A DNA stretch of 64,000 bases from Bacteroidetes bacterium OLB9. GTDB lineage: Bacteria > Bacteroidota > Bacteroidia > Chitinophagales > Saprospiraceae. The notes beneath the pieces are model-generated. The model saw only the letters and a program-made list of their open reading frames with translations. It was not told where the DNA came from and did no database searches. Shown in pieces: positions 1 through 9,179 of the stretch (position 1 is the first letter of the stretch; each line of letters opens with the position of its first letter). The stretch lies in assembly GCA_001567255.1 (NCBI GenBank), contig LNBW01000066.1, positions 1 through 64,000 on the forward strand, written 5' to 3'. Both the position numbers and the translations under genes were made by a program.

Positions 1-504
1 TTTCTTCCAACTTTTTCCCAAAAAAACAATTAAAATCAAACAAAAATATATGATATTATTTTTATCAATTTGTAATTATTGTCATCAATTTGATGACACA
101 TCATCATAATATTGATGTCAAAATAGAGAAATTACTGGTTGGGAGAAATATCCACTCGGGATAATAAGATTGGATATTTTAAATATTACGCAAATATACA
201 TGTATTTAATTTGACTACAAACATAATCTATTATAAATTGTAAAACAATTTTTAATATATGCACTTTAATAATAATATAATTAAATAAAAAATAATATGA
301 TAGTATAATTATATAGTAATATTTATAATATTTTAAATAAGAAACTATAAAAGGTCATAAAAATGGTCAATGATTAAATGAGTTGAAGGTAGAGCATAGA
401 GAAATTTGGAATAATTGAATTATGGGCACTTAAGCGTGACCATTTCACCAAAAATCAACAACACCATGTTGCCTTCAAGCACAAAACCCTCTGTCAATTC
501 TCAT
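1..504. other. gene-free AT-rich stretch
   Basis: This stretch is strongly AT-rich with stop codons in all frames. I see no gene, RNA or clear promoter in it. It runs up to the inverted copy of the dispersed 150-base repeat. Confidence 0.6.
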
Positions 505-655
505 TATTAACCCATATTACTTATTAAACTTTGTTACGATGGAAAATGATACAAAGTAGCTTTGAGGCTCAGAGTTTTTAATCTGCGGCCATAGTTTTAC
601 CATGTCGAGGATAGAAAAATAAATGATGAAACAGATATGAAGGAGCATTTTCATG
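505..655 (-). repeat. dispersed intergenic repeat family 2, copy 1
   Basis: Read on the minus strand, this segment aligns with the segments at 32236-32434, 33893-34062 and 63175-63322. Shared blocks include a TCATATCTRTTT block, a CCTCGACATRGTAAAACTAT block with a short self-complementary core, a GAGCCTCA block and an ATGGGTTAA-like end. It is the only full copy in the reverse orientation. Confidence 0.7.
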
Positions 656-921
656 TAGGTAATTTTCTAATACGTAATTTGGGTTTAAATAGGTCAAAGA
701 TGGTTCTGCCTGATGGATTTTATCAATTAATTCATACACCTGAGCGAGTGCTGCTGAAAATACAGTTGTTTGTACGGCAGAGTTGGTTAGTTTTCTTTTA
801 AGCAGTTTTGATTGTAGTCGATTGGGGACACTCTGTTACACCTAGTCTAACAATGCCAGATGTTTGTAAATGCACAGCATGACAACCTACATATTCTATC
901 TTATACACTTTTACTATAAAA
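656..921 (-). other. possible decayed coding remnant downstream of the acetyltransferase
   Basis: On the minus strand an 84-codon open stretch without a usable start ends at a TAA near 590 and runs through this segment into repeat copy 1. A second open stretch in another frame precedes it, just after the acetyltransferase stop. Dropping one T near the TTAAAAG run at about 801 would join them. I do not recognise the product. It may be a broken gene or chance, and no intact gene is visible here. Confidence 0.3.
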
Positions 922-1467
922 TCACCGATTCATCCAGCTTTCCTTTGTAATAACATAGATATCGTTATGACGGACAGGCTCTCCATGATAGGCAATATCC
1001 AACTCTCCTGTTTTGACAGCACCAAGCCGTTCTATGGAGATTTTCGAACGCATATTTAGACTGCCGATATGGAATATCACCTTATCTACGTATTGAAAAA
1101 GATAATCCAACATCAGCGTTTTGACAGCTTGATTAGCACCACATCCCCAATATGCTTTTGCAAAAAAAGTATAACCGATGAGCACTGAATTGTCTTTAGT
1201 ATTATAGTCATATATCCTAGTACTGCCAATGACCACATCTTTCTTTTTATCAATAATCTTAAATGCACCACCACTTTGAAGAGCTCCTTCAAAAAAATTG
1301 CAAAATACATCTCGCTGCCAACGGTTTTTATTAGGATGTTGTGACCACACTTCCGGGTCAGAAGCAGCTGCATATACTGCTTCAAAATCTTCTTCTTTGA
1401 CGGGCAGCAAAAGATAATCCTCTGTTTGTAGGATAGGTTGTGTATCAAATTGCACATTTAAACTCAT
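922..1467 (-). CDS. GNAT-family N-acetyltransferase (RimJ/RimL-like)
   Basis: This encodes about 181 residues of the acetyltransferase_3/RimJ-RimL type, which transfers acetyl from acetyl-CoA to an amino group. The substrate cannot be told. Typical features are the N-terminal LPVKEEDFEAVYAAASDPEVW segment, a central GSTRIYDY strand, the acetyl-CoA loop region around GCGANQAVKTLMLDYLF (Q/RxxGxG/A degenerate) and the late NMRSKISIERLGAVKTGEL motif common in RimL proteins. The start at 1467 is preferred over the longer frame to 1521 because a TAATTTTGG -7-like box lies at 1502-1494, between the two starts, and the extra residues look hydrophobic and non-conserved. The gene stands alone. Confidence 0.85.
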   Translation of the reverse strand: MSLNVQFDTQPILQTEDYLLLPVKEEDFEAVYAAASDPEVWSQHPNKNRWQRDVFCNFFEGALQSGGAFKIIDKKKDVVIGSTRIYDYNTKDNSVLIGYTFFAKAYWGCGANQAVKTLMLDYLFQYVDKVIFHIGSLNMRSKISIERLGAVKTGELDIAYHGEPVRHNDIYVITKESWMNR

Positions 1468-1493
1468 ATCGAAAAGCGTAATTAAACATTTGG

Positions 1494-1502
1494 CCAAAAT
1501 TA
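1494..1502 (-). promoter_or_regulatory. candidate -7 box for the acetyltransferase
   Basis: TAATTTTGG on the minus strand matches TAnnTTTG. Transcription from it would begin about 20 bases before the ATG at 1467, supporting the short start. Confidence 0.35.
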
Positions 1503-1631
1503 GTAAAATTAAATACTTCATCTACGTCCATTTTGCCTTTTTAATATTAAAAATCCTCCTATACTCATTAAAAGTTATACGCTACATCATTTTAGTAACA
1601 TAAATTACATATTGAATCCATCAATACTTTG

Positions 1632-1640
1632 TATTTTTGT
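1632..1640 (+). promoter_or_regulatory. candidate -7 box for the DUF2892 gene
   Basis: TATTTTTGT fits TAnnTTTGY. It lies after the longer possible start at 1629 and before the ATG at 1716, so it supports the shorter protein. Confidence 0.45.
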
Positions 1641-1715
1641 AACATTGTCCTGACTAAAATATTTTCTCGGGATAATCGACTATCATTTATTTTCAATTCA
1701 TCTAAAATCAGAATC

Positions 1716-1916
1716 ATGACAAAAAATGTAGGAAGAACTGACAAACTTATCCGTCTGGCAGTCGTAGCACTGATCGCAATTTTATATTATACAGGTAAAA
1801 TTACGGGAACAACAGCCATTGTGCTGGGTATTGTAGCCATCATTTTTGCATTGACTGCCTTCCTTAGCTTTTGTCCTATATGGGCTGCATTGGGCATCAA
1901 TACTAATAAAAAGTAA
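1716..1916 (+). CDS. DUF2892 (YgaP-like) small membrane protein
   Basis: This is a 66-residue protein with the family signature: an N-terminal basic KNVGRTDKLIRL segment, then two hydrophobic helices (around residues 12-30 and 33-50) ending in the FCPIWAALGI block typical of DUF2892. Members sit in the inner membrane, often fused to rhodanese domains. Here the domain stands alone. Its molecular role is not established. The start was chosen because the conserved MTKNVGRTDKL opening is at 1716 and a promoter-like box lies just upstream. Confidence 0.8.
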   Translation: MTKNVGRTDKLIRLAVVALIAILYYTGKITGTTAIVLGIVAIIFALTAFLSFCPIWAALGINTNKK

Positions 1917-2055
1917 TAAAACTAGTAGTTGAGTGGTGTAAAACTGTTCATTTAGGTTTTTGTTAATACAATTTAGCCGAGTTTTTAAAACTTTTGCGTA
2001 ATTACTTACGTTAAGGGTAATGTTATTCATTCATTATAAAAAATATTAAGATAAA

Positions 2056-2370
2056 ATGGCACTTCAATTTACAGACAGTAACTTTCAGGATACAGCACTT
2101 GCAGGCGGAGTAGCAGTTGTAGATTTTTGGGCTGAGTGGTGCGGACCATGCAGACTGATAGGACCTATCATTGATGAATTATCCACGACTTATGATGGAA
2201 AAGCAAAAATAGGCAAGGTCAACGTGGACGAAAACCCTGAAGTTTCACTTAAATATGGCATTAGAAGTATTCCTACTGTACTCATCATCAAGGATGGAGA
2301 GGTTGTGGACAAGCAGGTAGGTGTAACAACTAAGGCAGCATTACAGGCTAAAATAGAAGCACATCTGTAA
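2056..2370 (+). CDS. trxA: thioredoxin
   Basis: A 104-residue cytoplasmic thioredoxin that reduces protein disulfides using electrons from thioredoxin reductase. The sequence shows the VVDFWAEWCGPC active site with redox cysteines 29 and 32, the buried Asp23, the cis-proline SIPT loop near residue 73 and the GVTTKAALQAKI C-terminal helix. The length is standard and no signal peptide is present. It is followed by a strong terminator at 2411-2446, so it is probably a single-gene transcript. No thioredoxin reductase gene is nearby. Confidence 0.97.
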   Translation: MALQFTDSNFQDTALAGGVAVVDFWAEWCGPCRLIGPIIDELSTTYDGKAKIGKVNVDENPEVSLKYGIRSIPTVLIIKDGEVVDKQVGVTTKAALQAKIEAHL

Positions 2371-2410
2371 TCAATACTGTACAACAACGTTACAGATATA
2401 ACAATACAAG

Positions 2411-2446
2411 ACTCCTGCGTCATCAGTAGATTCAGGAGTTTTTTTT
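2411..2446 (+). terminator. rho-independent terminator after trxA
   Basis: A 7-bp stem ACTCCTG / CAGGAGT (2411-2417 and 2433-2439) is followed by a run of eight T. Confidence 0.8.
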
Positions 2447-2473
2447 ATCCATAATGATAACACTAATATAGCA

Positions 2474-3394
2474 ATGAGTTTTTTTGACAGCTATGATGTC
2501 AGACAGATTGAAAATATCGAATTGCTCGCTAAGCAAGTAGTCGAAGGTTTTATTATAGGACTCCACAAGAGTCCATTTCACGGATTCTCTGTCGAATTTG
2601 CGGAGCATCGACTTTATAATCAGGGAGAATCTACTAGAGATATCGACTGGAAAGTGTATGCCCGGACGGATAAGATGTTTACCAAAAAATTTGAAGAAGA
2701 AACCAATCTCAGGTGCCAGATTATCGTTGACACTTCTTCGTCGATGTACTTTCCGGAGCGCACTAGCAAAGGCGGTATGAATAAGCTTCAATTTTCGGCC
2801 CTGGCTGCAGCATCCATCATGAATTTGCTTAAAAAGCAGAGAGATGCGTTTGGCTTGAGTGTCTTTGACAATGAGGTCAAAATTCACACCAGCTGTCGAT
2901 CTTCTACTTCTCATTATCGATTGTTGCTGACATATCTGGAGCAGCTCATCCATGATCCACAAAAGCAAAAAACCACGTCCACAGCTACTGCTCTGCACCA
3001 GTTGGCTGACAGTATCCACCGACGCTCACTGGTAGTGATTTTTAGTGATATGTTTGAAAACTCGGATCATACTGAAGATTTGTTTTCTGCTCTCCAACAC
3101 CTAAAGTATGCTAAGCATGAAGTAATCCTATTTCATGTGACTGACAAGAGCCACGAACTTGATTTTGAATTTGAAAACCGACCCTATCAGTTTATTGATT
3201 TGGAAACAGGCGAAGAAATCAAATTGCAATACAGTCAAGTAAAGGAAGCCTATGTCAATAAGGTGCAAGCGTATAAAAATGAGCTCAAAATGAAGTGTCT
3301 CCAGTACAAAATCGATTTTGTAGAGGCAGACATCAACGATGGATTTGTGCCAGTATTACAAAACTATCTCGTCAAGCGCAATAAAATGAAATAA
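2474..3394 (+). CDS. DUF58 domain protein (von Willebrand A-like)
   Basis: A 306-residue cytoplasmic DUF58 protein. The diagnostic run is the YNQGESTRDIDWKVYAR motif (around residues 50-66) followed by the vWA-like strand ending in DTSSSM (around 88-93), which resembles a MIDAS DxSxS site. A second acidic motif, IFSDMFEN, lies around 190. DUF58 proteins usually accompany a MoxR AAA ATPase and vWA membrane proteins in Bacteroidota aerotolerance-type operons. None of these partners is adjacent, so this is an isolated copy. Its role is inferred only from the family. The gene starts close behind the trxA terminator. Confidence 0.9.
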   Translation: MSFFDSYDVRQIENIELLAKQVVEGFIIGLHKSPFHGFSVEFAEHRLYNQGESTRDIDWKVYARTDKMFTKKFEEETNLRCQIIVDTSSSMYFPERTSKGGMNKLQFSALAAASIMNLLKKQRDAFGLSVFDNEVKIHTSCRSSTSHYRLLLTYLEQLIHDPQKQKTTSTATALHQLADSIHRRSLVVIFSDMFENSDHTEDLFSALQHLKYAKHEVILFHVTDKSHELDFEFENRPYQFIDLETGEEIKLQYSQVKEAYVNKVQAYKNELKMKCLQYKIDFVEADINDGFVPVLQNYLVKRNKMK

Positions 3395-3484
3395 TTTTCA
3401 AATTAGAACTACTCTGATCAATAGTATTTTTATTATTTTTATGACTTGAATATATTCTCAGCTATTAACAAAACAATTTAAAAT

Positions 3485-4234
3485 ATGTCTAAAATCAAAT
3501 TGTCCGATCATCCCACAACGCCACCATCAGACCTTAAAAAGAAAAAAACAGAATCCAAGACGATAGATATGATTATCAAAATAGGTGAGCTGCAAAACAA
3601 ACTTTATGCTGAAGGCAAACAAAGTTTACTCGTGGTCTTGCAAGGTATGGATGCCAGTGGCAAAGATGGTTCTATTAAATCCGTATTTGCTGACTGCAAC
3701 CCTACCGGAATTGACACTTATGGATTTAAAAAGCCTACAGAAGAAGAAATGGCACATGATTTCCTATGGCGTGTACATCAAAAATTACCTCGAAAAGGTA
3801 ATATCATGATTTTCAATCGTTCGCACTACGAAGATATTTTGGTTCAGCGTGTACATAAATGGATTGATGACGAGCGAGCTGAAAAGCGTATGCGTGCCAT
3901 CAATGCCTTTGAAGACCTTTTGCAGTTTGATAACAATACCCGGCTTTTAAAATTTTATATGCATATTTCCTATGACAAGCAGGCAGTGGAGCTCCAGGAG
4001 AGAATAGATGATCCATCTAAAAACTGGAAACATAAAGCTGATGACTGGAAAGAGCGTGAACACTGGGATGAGTACATGAAATGTTACGAATATGCCATCA
4101 ACGAAAGTGAAGTACCTTGGCATATTGTTCCTAGTGATAAGCGATGGTACAGAAATTACTTCATTGCCAAAACTGTATTGAAGACCCTGGAGGACATGAA
4201 TCCACAATTACCTGCACTAGAGCCGGAAAAATGA
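3485..4234 (+). CDS. polyphosphate kinase 2 family (PPK2) phosphotransferase
   Basis: A 249-residue PPK2 enzyme that moves phosphate between inorganic polyphosphate and nucleotides. Visible motifs are the Walker A loop GMDASGKDG (residues 54-62), the conserved FNRSHYED Walker B region (about 118-125), the lid-module segment with KRMRAINAFE and the C-terminal VPSDKRWYRNYFIAK block that contacts the nucleotide. The length fits single-domain PPK2. Which class (AMP- or ADP-phosphorylating) cannot be decided by eye. The stop overlaps the ATG of the Hsp15-like gene by four bases (ATGA), so the two are translationally coupled. Confidence 0.93.
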   Translation: MSKIKLSDHPTTPPSDLKKKKTESKTIDMIIKIGELQNKLYAEGKQSLLVVLQGMDASGKDGSIKSVFADCNPTGIDTYGFKKPTEEEMAHDFLWRVHQKLPRKGNIMIFNRSHYEDILVQRVHKWIDDERAEKRMRAINAFEDLLQFDNNTRLLKFYMHISYDKQAVELQERIDDPSKNWKHKADDWKEREHWDEYMKCYEYAINESEVPWHIVPSDKRWYRNYFIAKTVLKTLEDMNPQLPALEPEK

Positions 4235-4650
4235 GTGAACTCACTAAGGTCAGGTTAGATAAGTGGCTTTGGTCTGTACGTATTTTCAAATCCAGGACTA
4301 TGGCTACTGATGCCTGTAAAGCCGGAAAAGTAAAATCAAAAGGAACAGCTCTCAAACCTTCTTATCTTTTGACTCCTGGTGAAGTACTTGAAGTTAGGAA
4401 AAATGGCTTTAATTTTGTTTTTAAAGTCAATCATTTACTAGAAAAGAGAGTCTCCGCTGTCCAAGCAGCACCTTGCTTTGACGACATGACATCACAGGAG
4501 GAGCTCAATAAATACAGAAATTGGTTTGACATCAAGGCTACAGCTGAAATTCGCAAAAAAGGTGATGGTAGGCCTACCAAAAAGGAACGTCGAGAGATGG
4601 ATGAGTTTAAGGATATGTTCTTTTACGATGAATTTGATGAAGCATTTTAG
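4231..4650 (+). CDS. S4-domain RNA-binding protein, Hsp15-like
   Basis: A 139-residue protein with an N-terminal S4 RNA-binding domain (VRLDKWLWSVRIFKSRTMA, then ACKAGKVKSKG and LKPSYLLTPGEVLEV, residues about 6-60) and a basic C-terminal tail (GRPTKKERREMDEF). This architecture is that of heat-shock protein 15 (HslR), which binds stalled 50S subunits carrying nascent chains. The start at 4231 was chosen because the S4 domain begins directly after it and the ATGA overlap with the PPK2 gene is a typical coupling junction. A longer reading from 4144 would lie wholly inside PPK2. Confidence 0.88.
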   Translation: MSELTKVRLDKWLWSVRIFKSRTMATDACKAGKVKSKGTALKPSYLLTPGEVLEVRKNGFNFVFKVNHLLEKRVSAVQAAPCFDDMTSQEELNKYRNWFDIKATAEIRKKGDGRPTKKERREMDEFKDMFFYDEFDEAF

Positions 4651-4664
4651 ACAAAAATACAAAC

Positions 4665-6172
4665 ATGCACCTCCTTACTGCTAATCAGATACGACAATGG
4701 GATCAATATACGATAGAGCATGAGCCTATTACTTCCACCAATCTAATGGAAAGGGCGGCAGCGACTTTCGTCGAATGGTTCATGACGGTTTATCCTGACA
4801 CTAGCTCACCTATAGATATTGTGTGTGGCAATGGTAATAATGGAGGCGATGGCCTTGTTGCAGCACGACTACTCAGAAATGCATTTTATGATGTAAACGT
4901 CTATATCATTCGGTGTACAGATCATGATAGTCCTGACTTTACGACCCATCTAAATAGGCTCTCTACATTAGGCGATGTTCCTATAGTTTGGACAGCTGAT
5001 GACGTACAATCATTAAGAAAAAAATAGTATTATTATTGATGCTATTTTTGGAACTGGTATCAGTAGACCTATATCCGGTGCTCCACGCCGGTGGATACAG
5101 TTGATGAATTCACTTCCAAATCCGGTCATATCAATAGACATGCCCTCTGGTATGCCGACCGATGATATTTGTAGGGATTTTTGTGTAATCGCTAATCAAG
5201 TATTTACTTTTCAGGTACCTAACTTAGTTTTTCTTTAAAGAAAATGATCGATTTTGTCCAGAATGGATAGTTGGCGATATAGGACTGAAGCCTGATTTTT
5301 TGCACACCATTACAACTAATACATTTTTAACTGACAATATTTGGCTAAAAAATTCGCTTAAAAATAGAGAGAGACACTGTTATAAGGGAACTTTTGGACA
5401 TGCGTTAATGATGGCAGGTAGTTCCGGAAAATCAGGTGCCTGTATTTTGAGCACAAAAGCTTGCCTTAAAACCGGCGCAGGACTCGTCACAGCATTCACC
5501 ACAGAAGACACCGCACAAGTCCTCCTTCATCATCTGCCCGAAGCTATGACTATGTGCCCCCATCAAAAACATCATATCTCAGGCCAGCTCCCGGACAACT
5601 TAGACAAATATACTATCGGTGTCGGGCCAGGACTAGGCACACATCCTGAAACAATTCAATTATTTGAGTCATTATTGCAATCTGTAAGCAAACCTATGGT
5701 GCTCGATGCGGATGCGCTCAACATATTGGCCCAGAAAAAACAGCTATTCGATCTATTGCCCAAAAACAGCATACTAACGCCTCATCCAGGTGAATTTGAA
5801 CGACTCTTTGGGGTAGCTGTTGATGAAAAAATGAATATTGAATTGGCCATTTCAAAATCTGTTGAGTATAACCTCATCATCGTATTGAAAGGTGCCTATT
5901 CCCGAATATTTCTTCCTGATGGCCGTACATTTATCAATGCTACCGGAAATGCAGGTATGGCTACGGCTGGTACTGGCGATGTGTTGACAGGAATTATTCT
6001 AGGTCTGCTTGCTCAAAACTACGAACCGCATCAGGCAGCGATAATAGGAACATATCTCCACGGTCTAGCAGGTACGCTTGCATTACAGGATGAAAGCCTT
6101 GAGAGTCTGACAGCCAGTGACATTATTGCTCATATCGGCAAAGCTTTCAAATGGGTGCGTACCGACGCCTGA
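4665..6172 (+). pseudogene. nnr: bifunctional NAD(P)HX epimerase/dehydratase, broken by two one-base insertions
   Basis: This gene repairs hydrated NADH and NADPH. The first part carries the epimerase (YjeF N) domain: the NLMERAAATFVEW start, GNGNNGGDGLVAARLL, and, in the next frame, DAIFGTGI and IDMPSGM. The last part is the dehydratase domain: GSSGKSGACILS, GPGLGT, LDADALNIL, LTPHPGEFERL and NATGNAGMATAGTGDVLTG. The frame breaks in an A7 run (5018-5024) and again in a T-rich run (5228-5236). Both breaks are cured by deleting one base. The span less two bases is 1506, which gives 501 residues, the normal length for the family. The C-terminal half alone, open from 5300, could still be made. 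Real decay and sequencing error are both possible. Confidence 0.88.
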
Positions 6173-6257
6173 TTCAGAAATGAATTTTACCAAAAACTAA
6201 ATCGTCTTTACCTCTTAATTTCCGAAAAAGTATATCTTTACTGCAAATAAATAGGCA

Positions 6258-8333
6258 GTGAACCTGAAAAAGTTGATACTCATATTAGGATGGGTGGTCA
6301 CCCTATCCATAAATCTGGCAGCACAAACTGATCCGGAGTCAACTGATTTCATCGCCAACATCATTGAAGAATTTATTGAATCCAATGAAGAGGAAGAATT
6401 TGACTACAATACTATATTTGAAAATTTGCATTATTATGCCAGCCATCCGCTCAATATCAACTCAGCTCGCGAACAAGACTTAAGAGATTTATTCTTGCTT
6501 AATGAATTACAAATCAGTGACTTTTTTCAGCACAAGGCAGATTTTGGGGCGTTTTTGAGCATTTATGAACTCCAGTCCATTCCCAGCTGGGACCTTGAAA
6601 CTATCAAAAATTTGGAACCTTTCTTGACATGTAATATTGCAGCAGCTGATTTTAATCTAAACTTTAAGGATGCCCTGACTAAAGGTCATTCGCTACTTTA
6701 TCTAAAAGCTAAAAGAGTCCTACAAGAAAGACGAGGATTTGTCAAAGACGATACCGGCACGAAACCGTATGCCGGTGACCCTAACCACTTTTATGCAAGG
6801 TATCGATATGAATATGGACAATCGTTTAAAGCAGGTCTTACGATGGAAAAAGATCCCGGAGAAAAATTCTTTGGTGAAGGCTCAAAATATGGGTTTGACT
6901 TTTATTCTTTTTTTGCTTATGCAAAGGATATTAACAAGACATTCAGTATTGTTTCACTCGGTGATTTTGCTGTAAGCATGGGACAGGGATTAATCTTGCA
7001 CAATGACTTTGGTACCCGCAAGTCATCACTGGTGATGAATGTTAAGAAGGCAGGTAGAACCCTCCGTCCATACAGTTCTGTGAATGAAACTAATTTTTTC
7101 AGAGGTGGAGGCACAGTGATAAACCTTGGCAAAGCATGGCAAACTGCTGTATTTGTATCTTATCGGCCAACGGATGCTTCAACAACTACTGCATTAGACA
7201 CGATTGAAAATACGGATTTCGATTACTTCGGGTCTATCCGCTCAGATGGATATCATCGTACTACATCCGAGATAGCTAATAAAAACGCTATTCATGAATT
7301 CAACGCTGGCACAAAGGTACAGTATAAAACGCGCAATCTTAAGCTAGCATTCAATGGTCTTTATACAAACTTTGACATACCATTAATTAGAGATGCTTCT
7401 TTATACAAAAAATACCTTTTCGCAGGTCAGCGTCTACTCAATACCAGTGTAGATTATTCATGGCGTTATCGAAATGCCACCTTTTTTGGTGAAACAGCTA
7501 TGAGCGACAATGGTGGTTTTGCTAATCTACATGGTGTTTTACTGGGTCTTGATAAATCCATTGATGTTTCTGCTATTTATCGAAATTTTGATCCCGATTA
7601 CCAGGTACTGAATGCAAATGCATTTGCAGAATCCTCCATGCCTATCAATGAAAAAGGATTTTATCTTGGAATGGAAATTCGCCCGTTACGTGGTGTTTTG
7701 ATTAGTACTTACGCTGATTTCTGGAGTCACCCATGGCTGGGATATCGGCGTGATGGGCTTACAGGCGGTAAGGAGTTTATGATAAAGTTGTCATATATCC
7801 AAAAGCGCAAGCTGGAGTTATATGCACAGTACAGATACAAGTACAAACAGCAAAATGCAAGCGATGAACAAATCATCAATCACCCCATAGATCAAACTTT
7901 GCAAAGGTTAAGATTGCACTTTGGGTATAAAATCAATAAAGAATGGGAAATTAAAGACCGAATAGAATTTTCATTTTTCAAACAGTCCACCTCTTCCAGT
8001 GGTATGCTCATGTATCAGGATCTGATATACAAGCCGATAGCTAAGCCTTACTCATTCACAGCACGTTATGCCATATTTGATATCAATAGTTTCGACGCCA
8101 GGATATATGCATTTGATAATGACATTCTGTATGAATATTATATTCCTTTTTATTACAATAGAGGAAACCGATTTTACATTAATACCCGTTTTCGATTGGG
8201 GCGAAATTATACTTGGGAATTTAGAATAGGTCGCACTTATTACGACAATCTTGAATCCATCAGCTCAGGCAATAATCTCATCAATGGCAACACCATGACT
8301 GAAATTAAAACGCAGCTAAAAATAAAATTCTAA
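6258..8333 (+). CDS. secreted helix-hairpin-helix protein with predicted outer-membrane beta-barrel
   Basis: A 691-residue protein from a GTG start. Residues 1-22 form a signal peptide ending in LAAQ. Residues about 40-130 are acidic and helical, with HhH-like pairs (LNINSAREQDLRDLFLLNELQISDFF and the later SIYELQSIPSWDLETIKNLEPFL), the ComEA-like fold that binds DNA. From about 140 to the end the chain is rich in alternating aromatic strands (YKYKQQNASDEQ, RFRLGRNYTWEFRIGRTYYDN) and ends in Phe, as outer-membrane barrels do. Such HhH-barrel proteins occur across Bacteroidota. A role in DNA handling at the outer membrane is only an inference. The Smr gene begins six bases after its stop. Confidence 0.8.
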   Translation: MNLKKLILILGWVVTLSINLAAQTDPESTDFIANIIEEFIESNEEEEFDYNTIFENLHYYASHPLNINSAREQDLRDLFLLNELQISDFFQHKADFGAFLSIYELQSIPSWDLETIKNLEPFLTCNIAAADFNLNFKDALTKGHSLLYLKAKRVLQERRGFVKDDTGTKPYAGDPNHFYARYRYEYGQSFKAGLTMEKDPGEKFFGEGSKYGFDFYSFFAYAKDINKTFSIVSLGDFAVSMGQGLILHNDFGTRKSSLVMNVKKAGRTLRPYSSVNETNFFRGGGTVINLGKAWQTAVFVSYRPTDASTTTALDTIENTDFDYFGSIRSDGYHRTTSEIANKNAIHEFNAGTKVQYKTRNLKLAFNGLYTNFDIPLIRDASLYKKYLFAGQRLLNTSVDYSWRYRNATFFGETAMSDNGGFANLHGVLLGLDKSIDVSAIYRNFDPDYQVLNANAFAESSMPINEKGFYLGMEIRPLRGVLISTYADFWSHPWLGYRRDGLTGGKEFMIKLSYIQKRKLELYAQYRYKYKQQNASDEQIINHPIDQTLQRLRLHFGYKINKEWEIKDRIEFSFFKQSTSSSGMLMYQDLIYKPIAKPYSFTARYAIFDINSFDARIYAFDNDILYEYYIPFYYNRGNRFYINTRFRLGRNYTWEFRIGRTYYDNLESISSGNNLINGNTMTEIKTQLKIKF

Positions 8334-8338
8334 ATGCC

Positions 8339-8854
8339 ATGATTCGGTTGAGGGATTTATGGATTGGAGATGTGGTGCGTATTATTTCTTCAGGCAAAAT
8401 AGGGAAATTTGAAGGAATTCATCCTACCGGCAAGGCACGCATAGCTCATCATGGTAAAATTTTGTTAGTCAAAGCTTCCAATCTGGAGTTAGTACCTGAA
8501 AAAGAACTCATTCCTGATTTTGATCTATTTTATGACGAAGATGATGATGAAATAGCTGATAATCCAATTAAAAAATTAAAAACCAGACCGGAACAAACAC
8601 TGGACCTTCATATTGAAAAGCTGGCACCGCACATGAAAAATGAACCATCCGGTAAAATCATTGAGTATCAACTGCAACAAAGTGAAATTTTTATTAAAAA
8701 TGCTATAGAATATGGCTTGCCACAGATTACCATCATACATGGCAAAGGTCAAGGTGTATTGAGAGAAGCCATAGAACATCAGCTCAAAATGCTTCATCAA
8801 GTTAAATTTTTCTTTACAAAAAATGGAGGAGGCGCAGTAGATGTATTGTTATAA
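8339..8854 (+). CDS. Smr-domain protein with N-terminal SH3-like region
   Basis: A 171-residue cytoplasmic protein. The C-terminal half is an Smr domain with the LDLHIEKL signature (about residue 88) and the HGKGQGVLREAI motif (about 138-149), as in MutS2-type and stand-alone Smr nucleases or nucleic-acid-binding proteins. The N-terminal 55 residues (RDLWIGDVVRIISSGKIGKFEGI) look like the small beta-barrel of DUF2027-type proteins, followed by an acidic linker (DLFYDEDDDE). The gene is six bases behind the HhH-barrel gene, so they are co-transcribed. Confidence 0.85.
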   Translation: MIRLRDLWIGDVVRIISSGKIGKFEGIHPTGKARIAHHGKILLVKASNLELVPEKELIPDFDLFYDEDDDEIADNPIKKLKTRPEQTLDLHIEKLAPHMKNEPSGKIIEYQLQQSEIFIKNAIEYGLPQITIIHGKGQGVLREAIEHQLKMLHQVKFFFTKNGGGAVDVLL

Positions 8855-8894
8855 TAGACCTTTGAAAATTTTAGAAAAAATTTAATCAAAATAT

Positions 8895-8925
8895 TTTGCA
8901 ATAGTTGAAATAGTAATATCTTTGC
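8895..8925 (+). promoter_or_regulatory. promoter of tRNA-Glu
   Basis: TTTG at 8895-8898 and TATCTTTGC at 8917-8925 are separated by 18 bases, an excellent match to the Bacteroidota housekeeping promoter. The tRNA begins 40 bases further on. Confidence 0.8.
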
Positions 8926-8965
8926 GTCGCTTTAGCAGAATGCTACGCAGCATAGTTTTAATGAT

Positions 8966-9037
8966 GGCCCGTTCGTTTATCGGCTAGGACACCAGGTTTT
9001 CATCCTGGCGGGAGGGGTTCGATTCCCCTACGGGCTA
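8966..9037 (+). tRNA. tRNA-Glu (anticodon UUC)
   Basis: The sequence folds as a 72-base cloverleaf. The acceptor stem pairs GGCCCGT with ACGGGCT (one G-U), the D arm contains TCGGCTAGG, the anticodon stem CCAGG/CCTGG encloses the loop TTTTCAT with anticodon TTC, and the T arm is AGGGG-TTCGATT-CCCCT. CCA is not encoded. It has its own promoter and terminator. Confidence 0.96.
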
Positions 9038-9050
9038 CGAAAGCCAATTA

Positions 9051-9087
9051 AAAAGCCTTGTAAATCATCCATTTGCAAGGCTTTTTT
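9051..9087 (+). terminator. terminator after tRNA-Glu
   Basis: The stem AAGCCTTG / CAAGGCTT (9053-9060 and 9076-9083) is followed by a T run. Confidence 0.8.
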
Positions 9088-9179
9088 ATTATTATTTGAT
9101 TAAGATATTAAAGATTCCGCAATAGACATTTTCATAAAGAAGCATGCTTCAAAATAGATATGTAGTCGTTAATATTAAT

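Noticed and set aside
1629..1715. N-terminal extension of the DUF2892 protein
   Set aside because: A promoter-like box lies inside it and the conserved family sequence begins at 1716.
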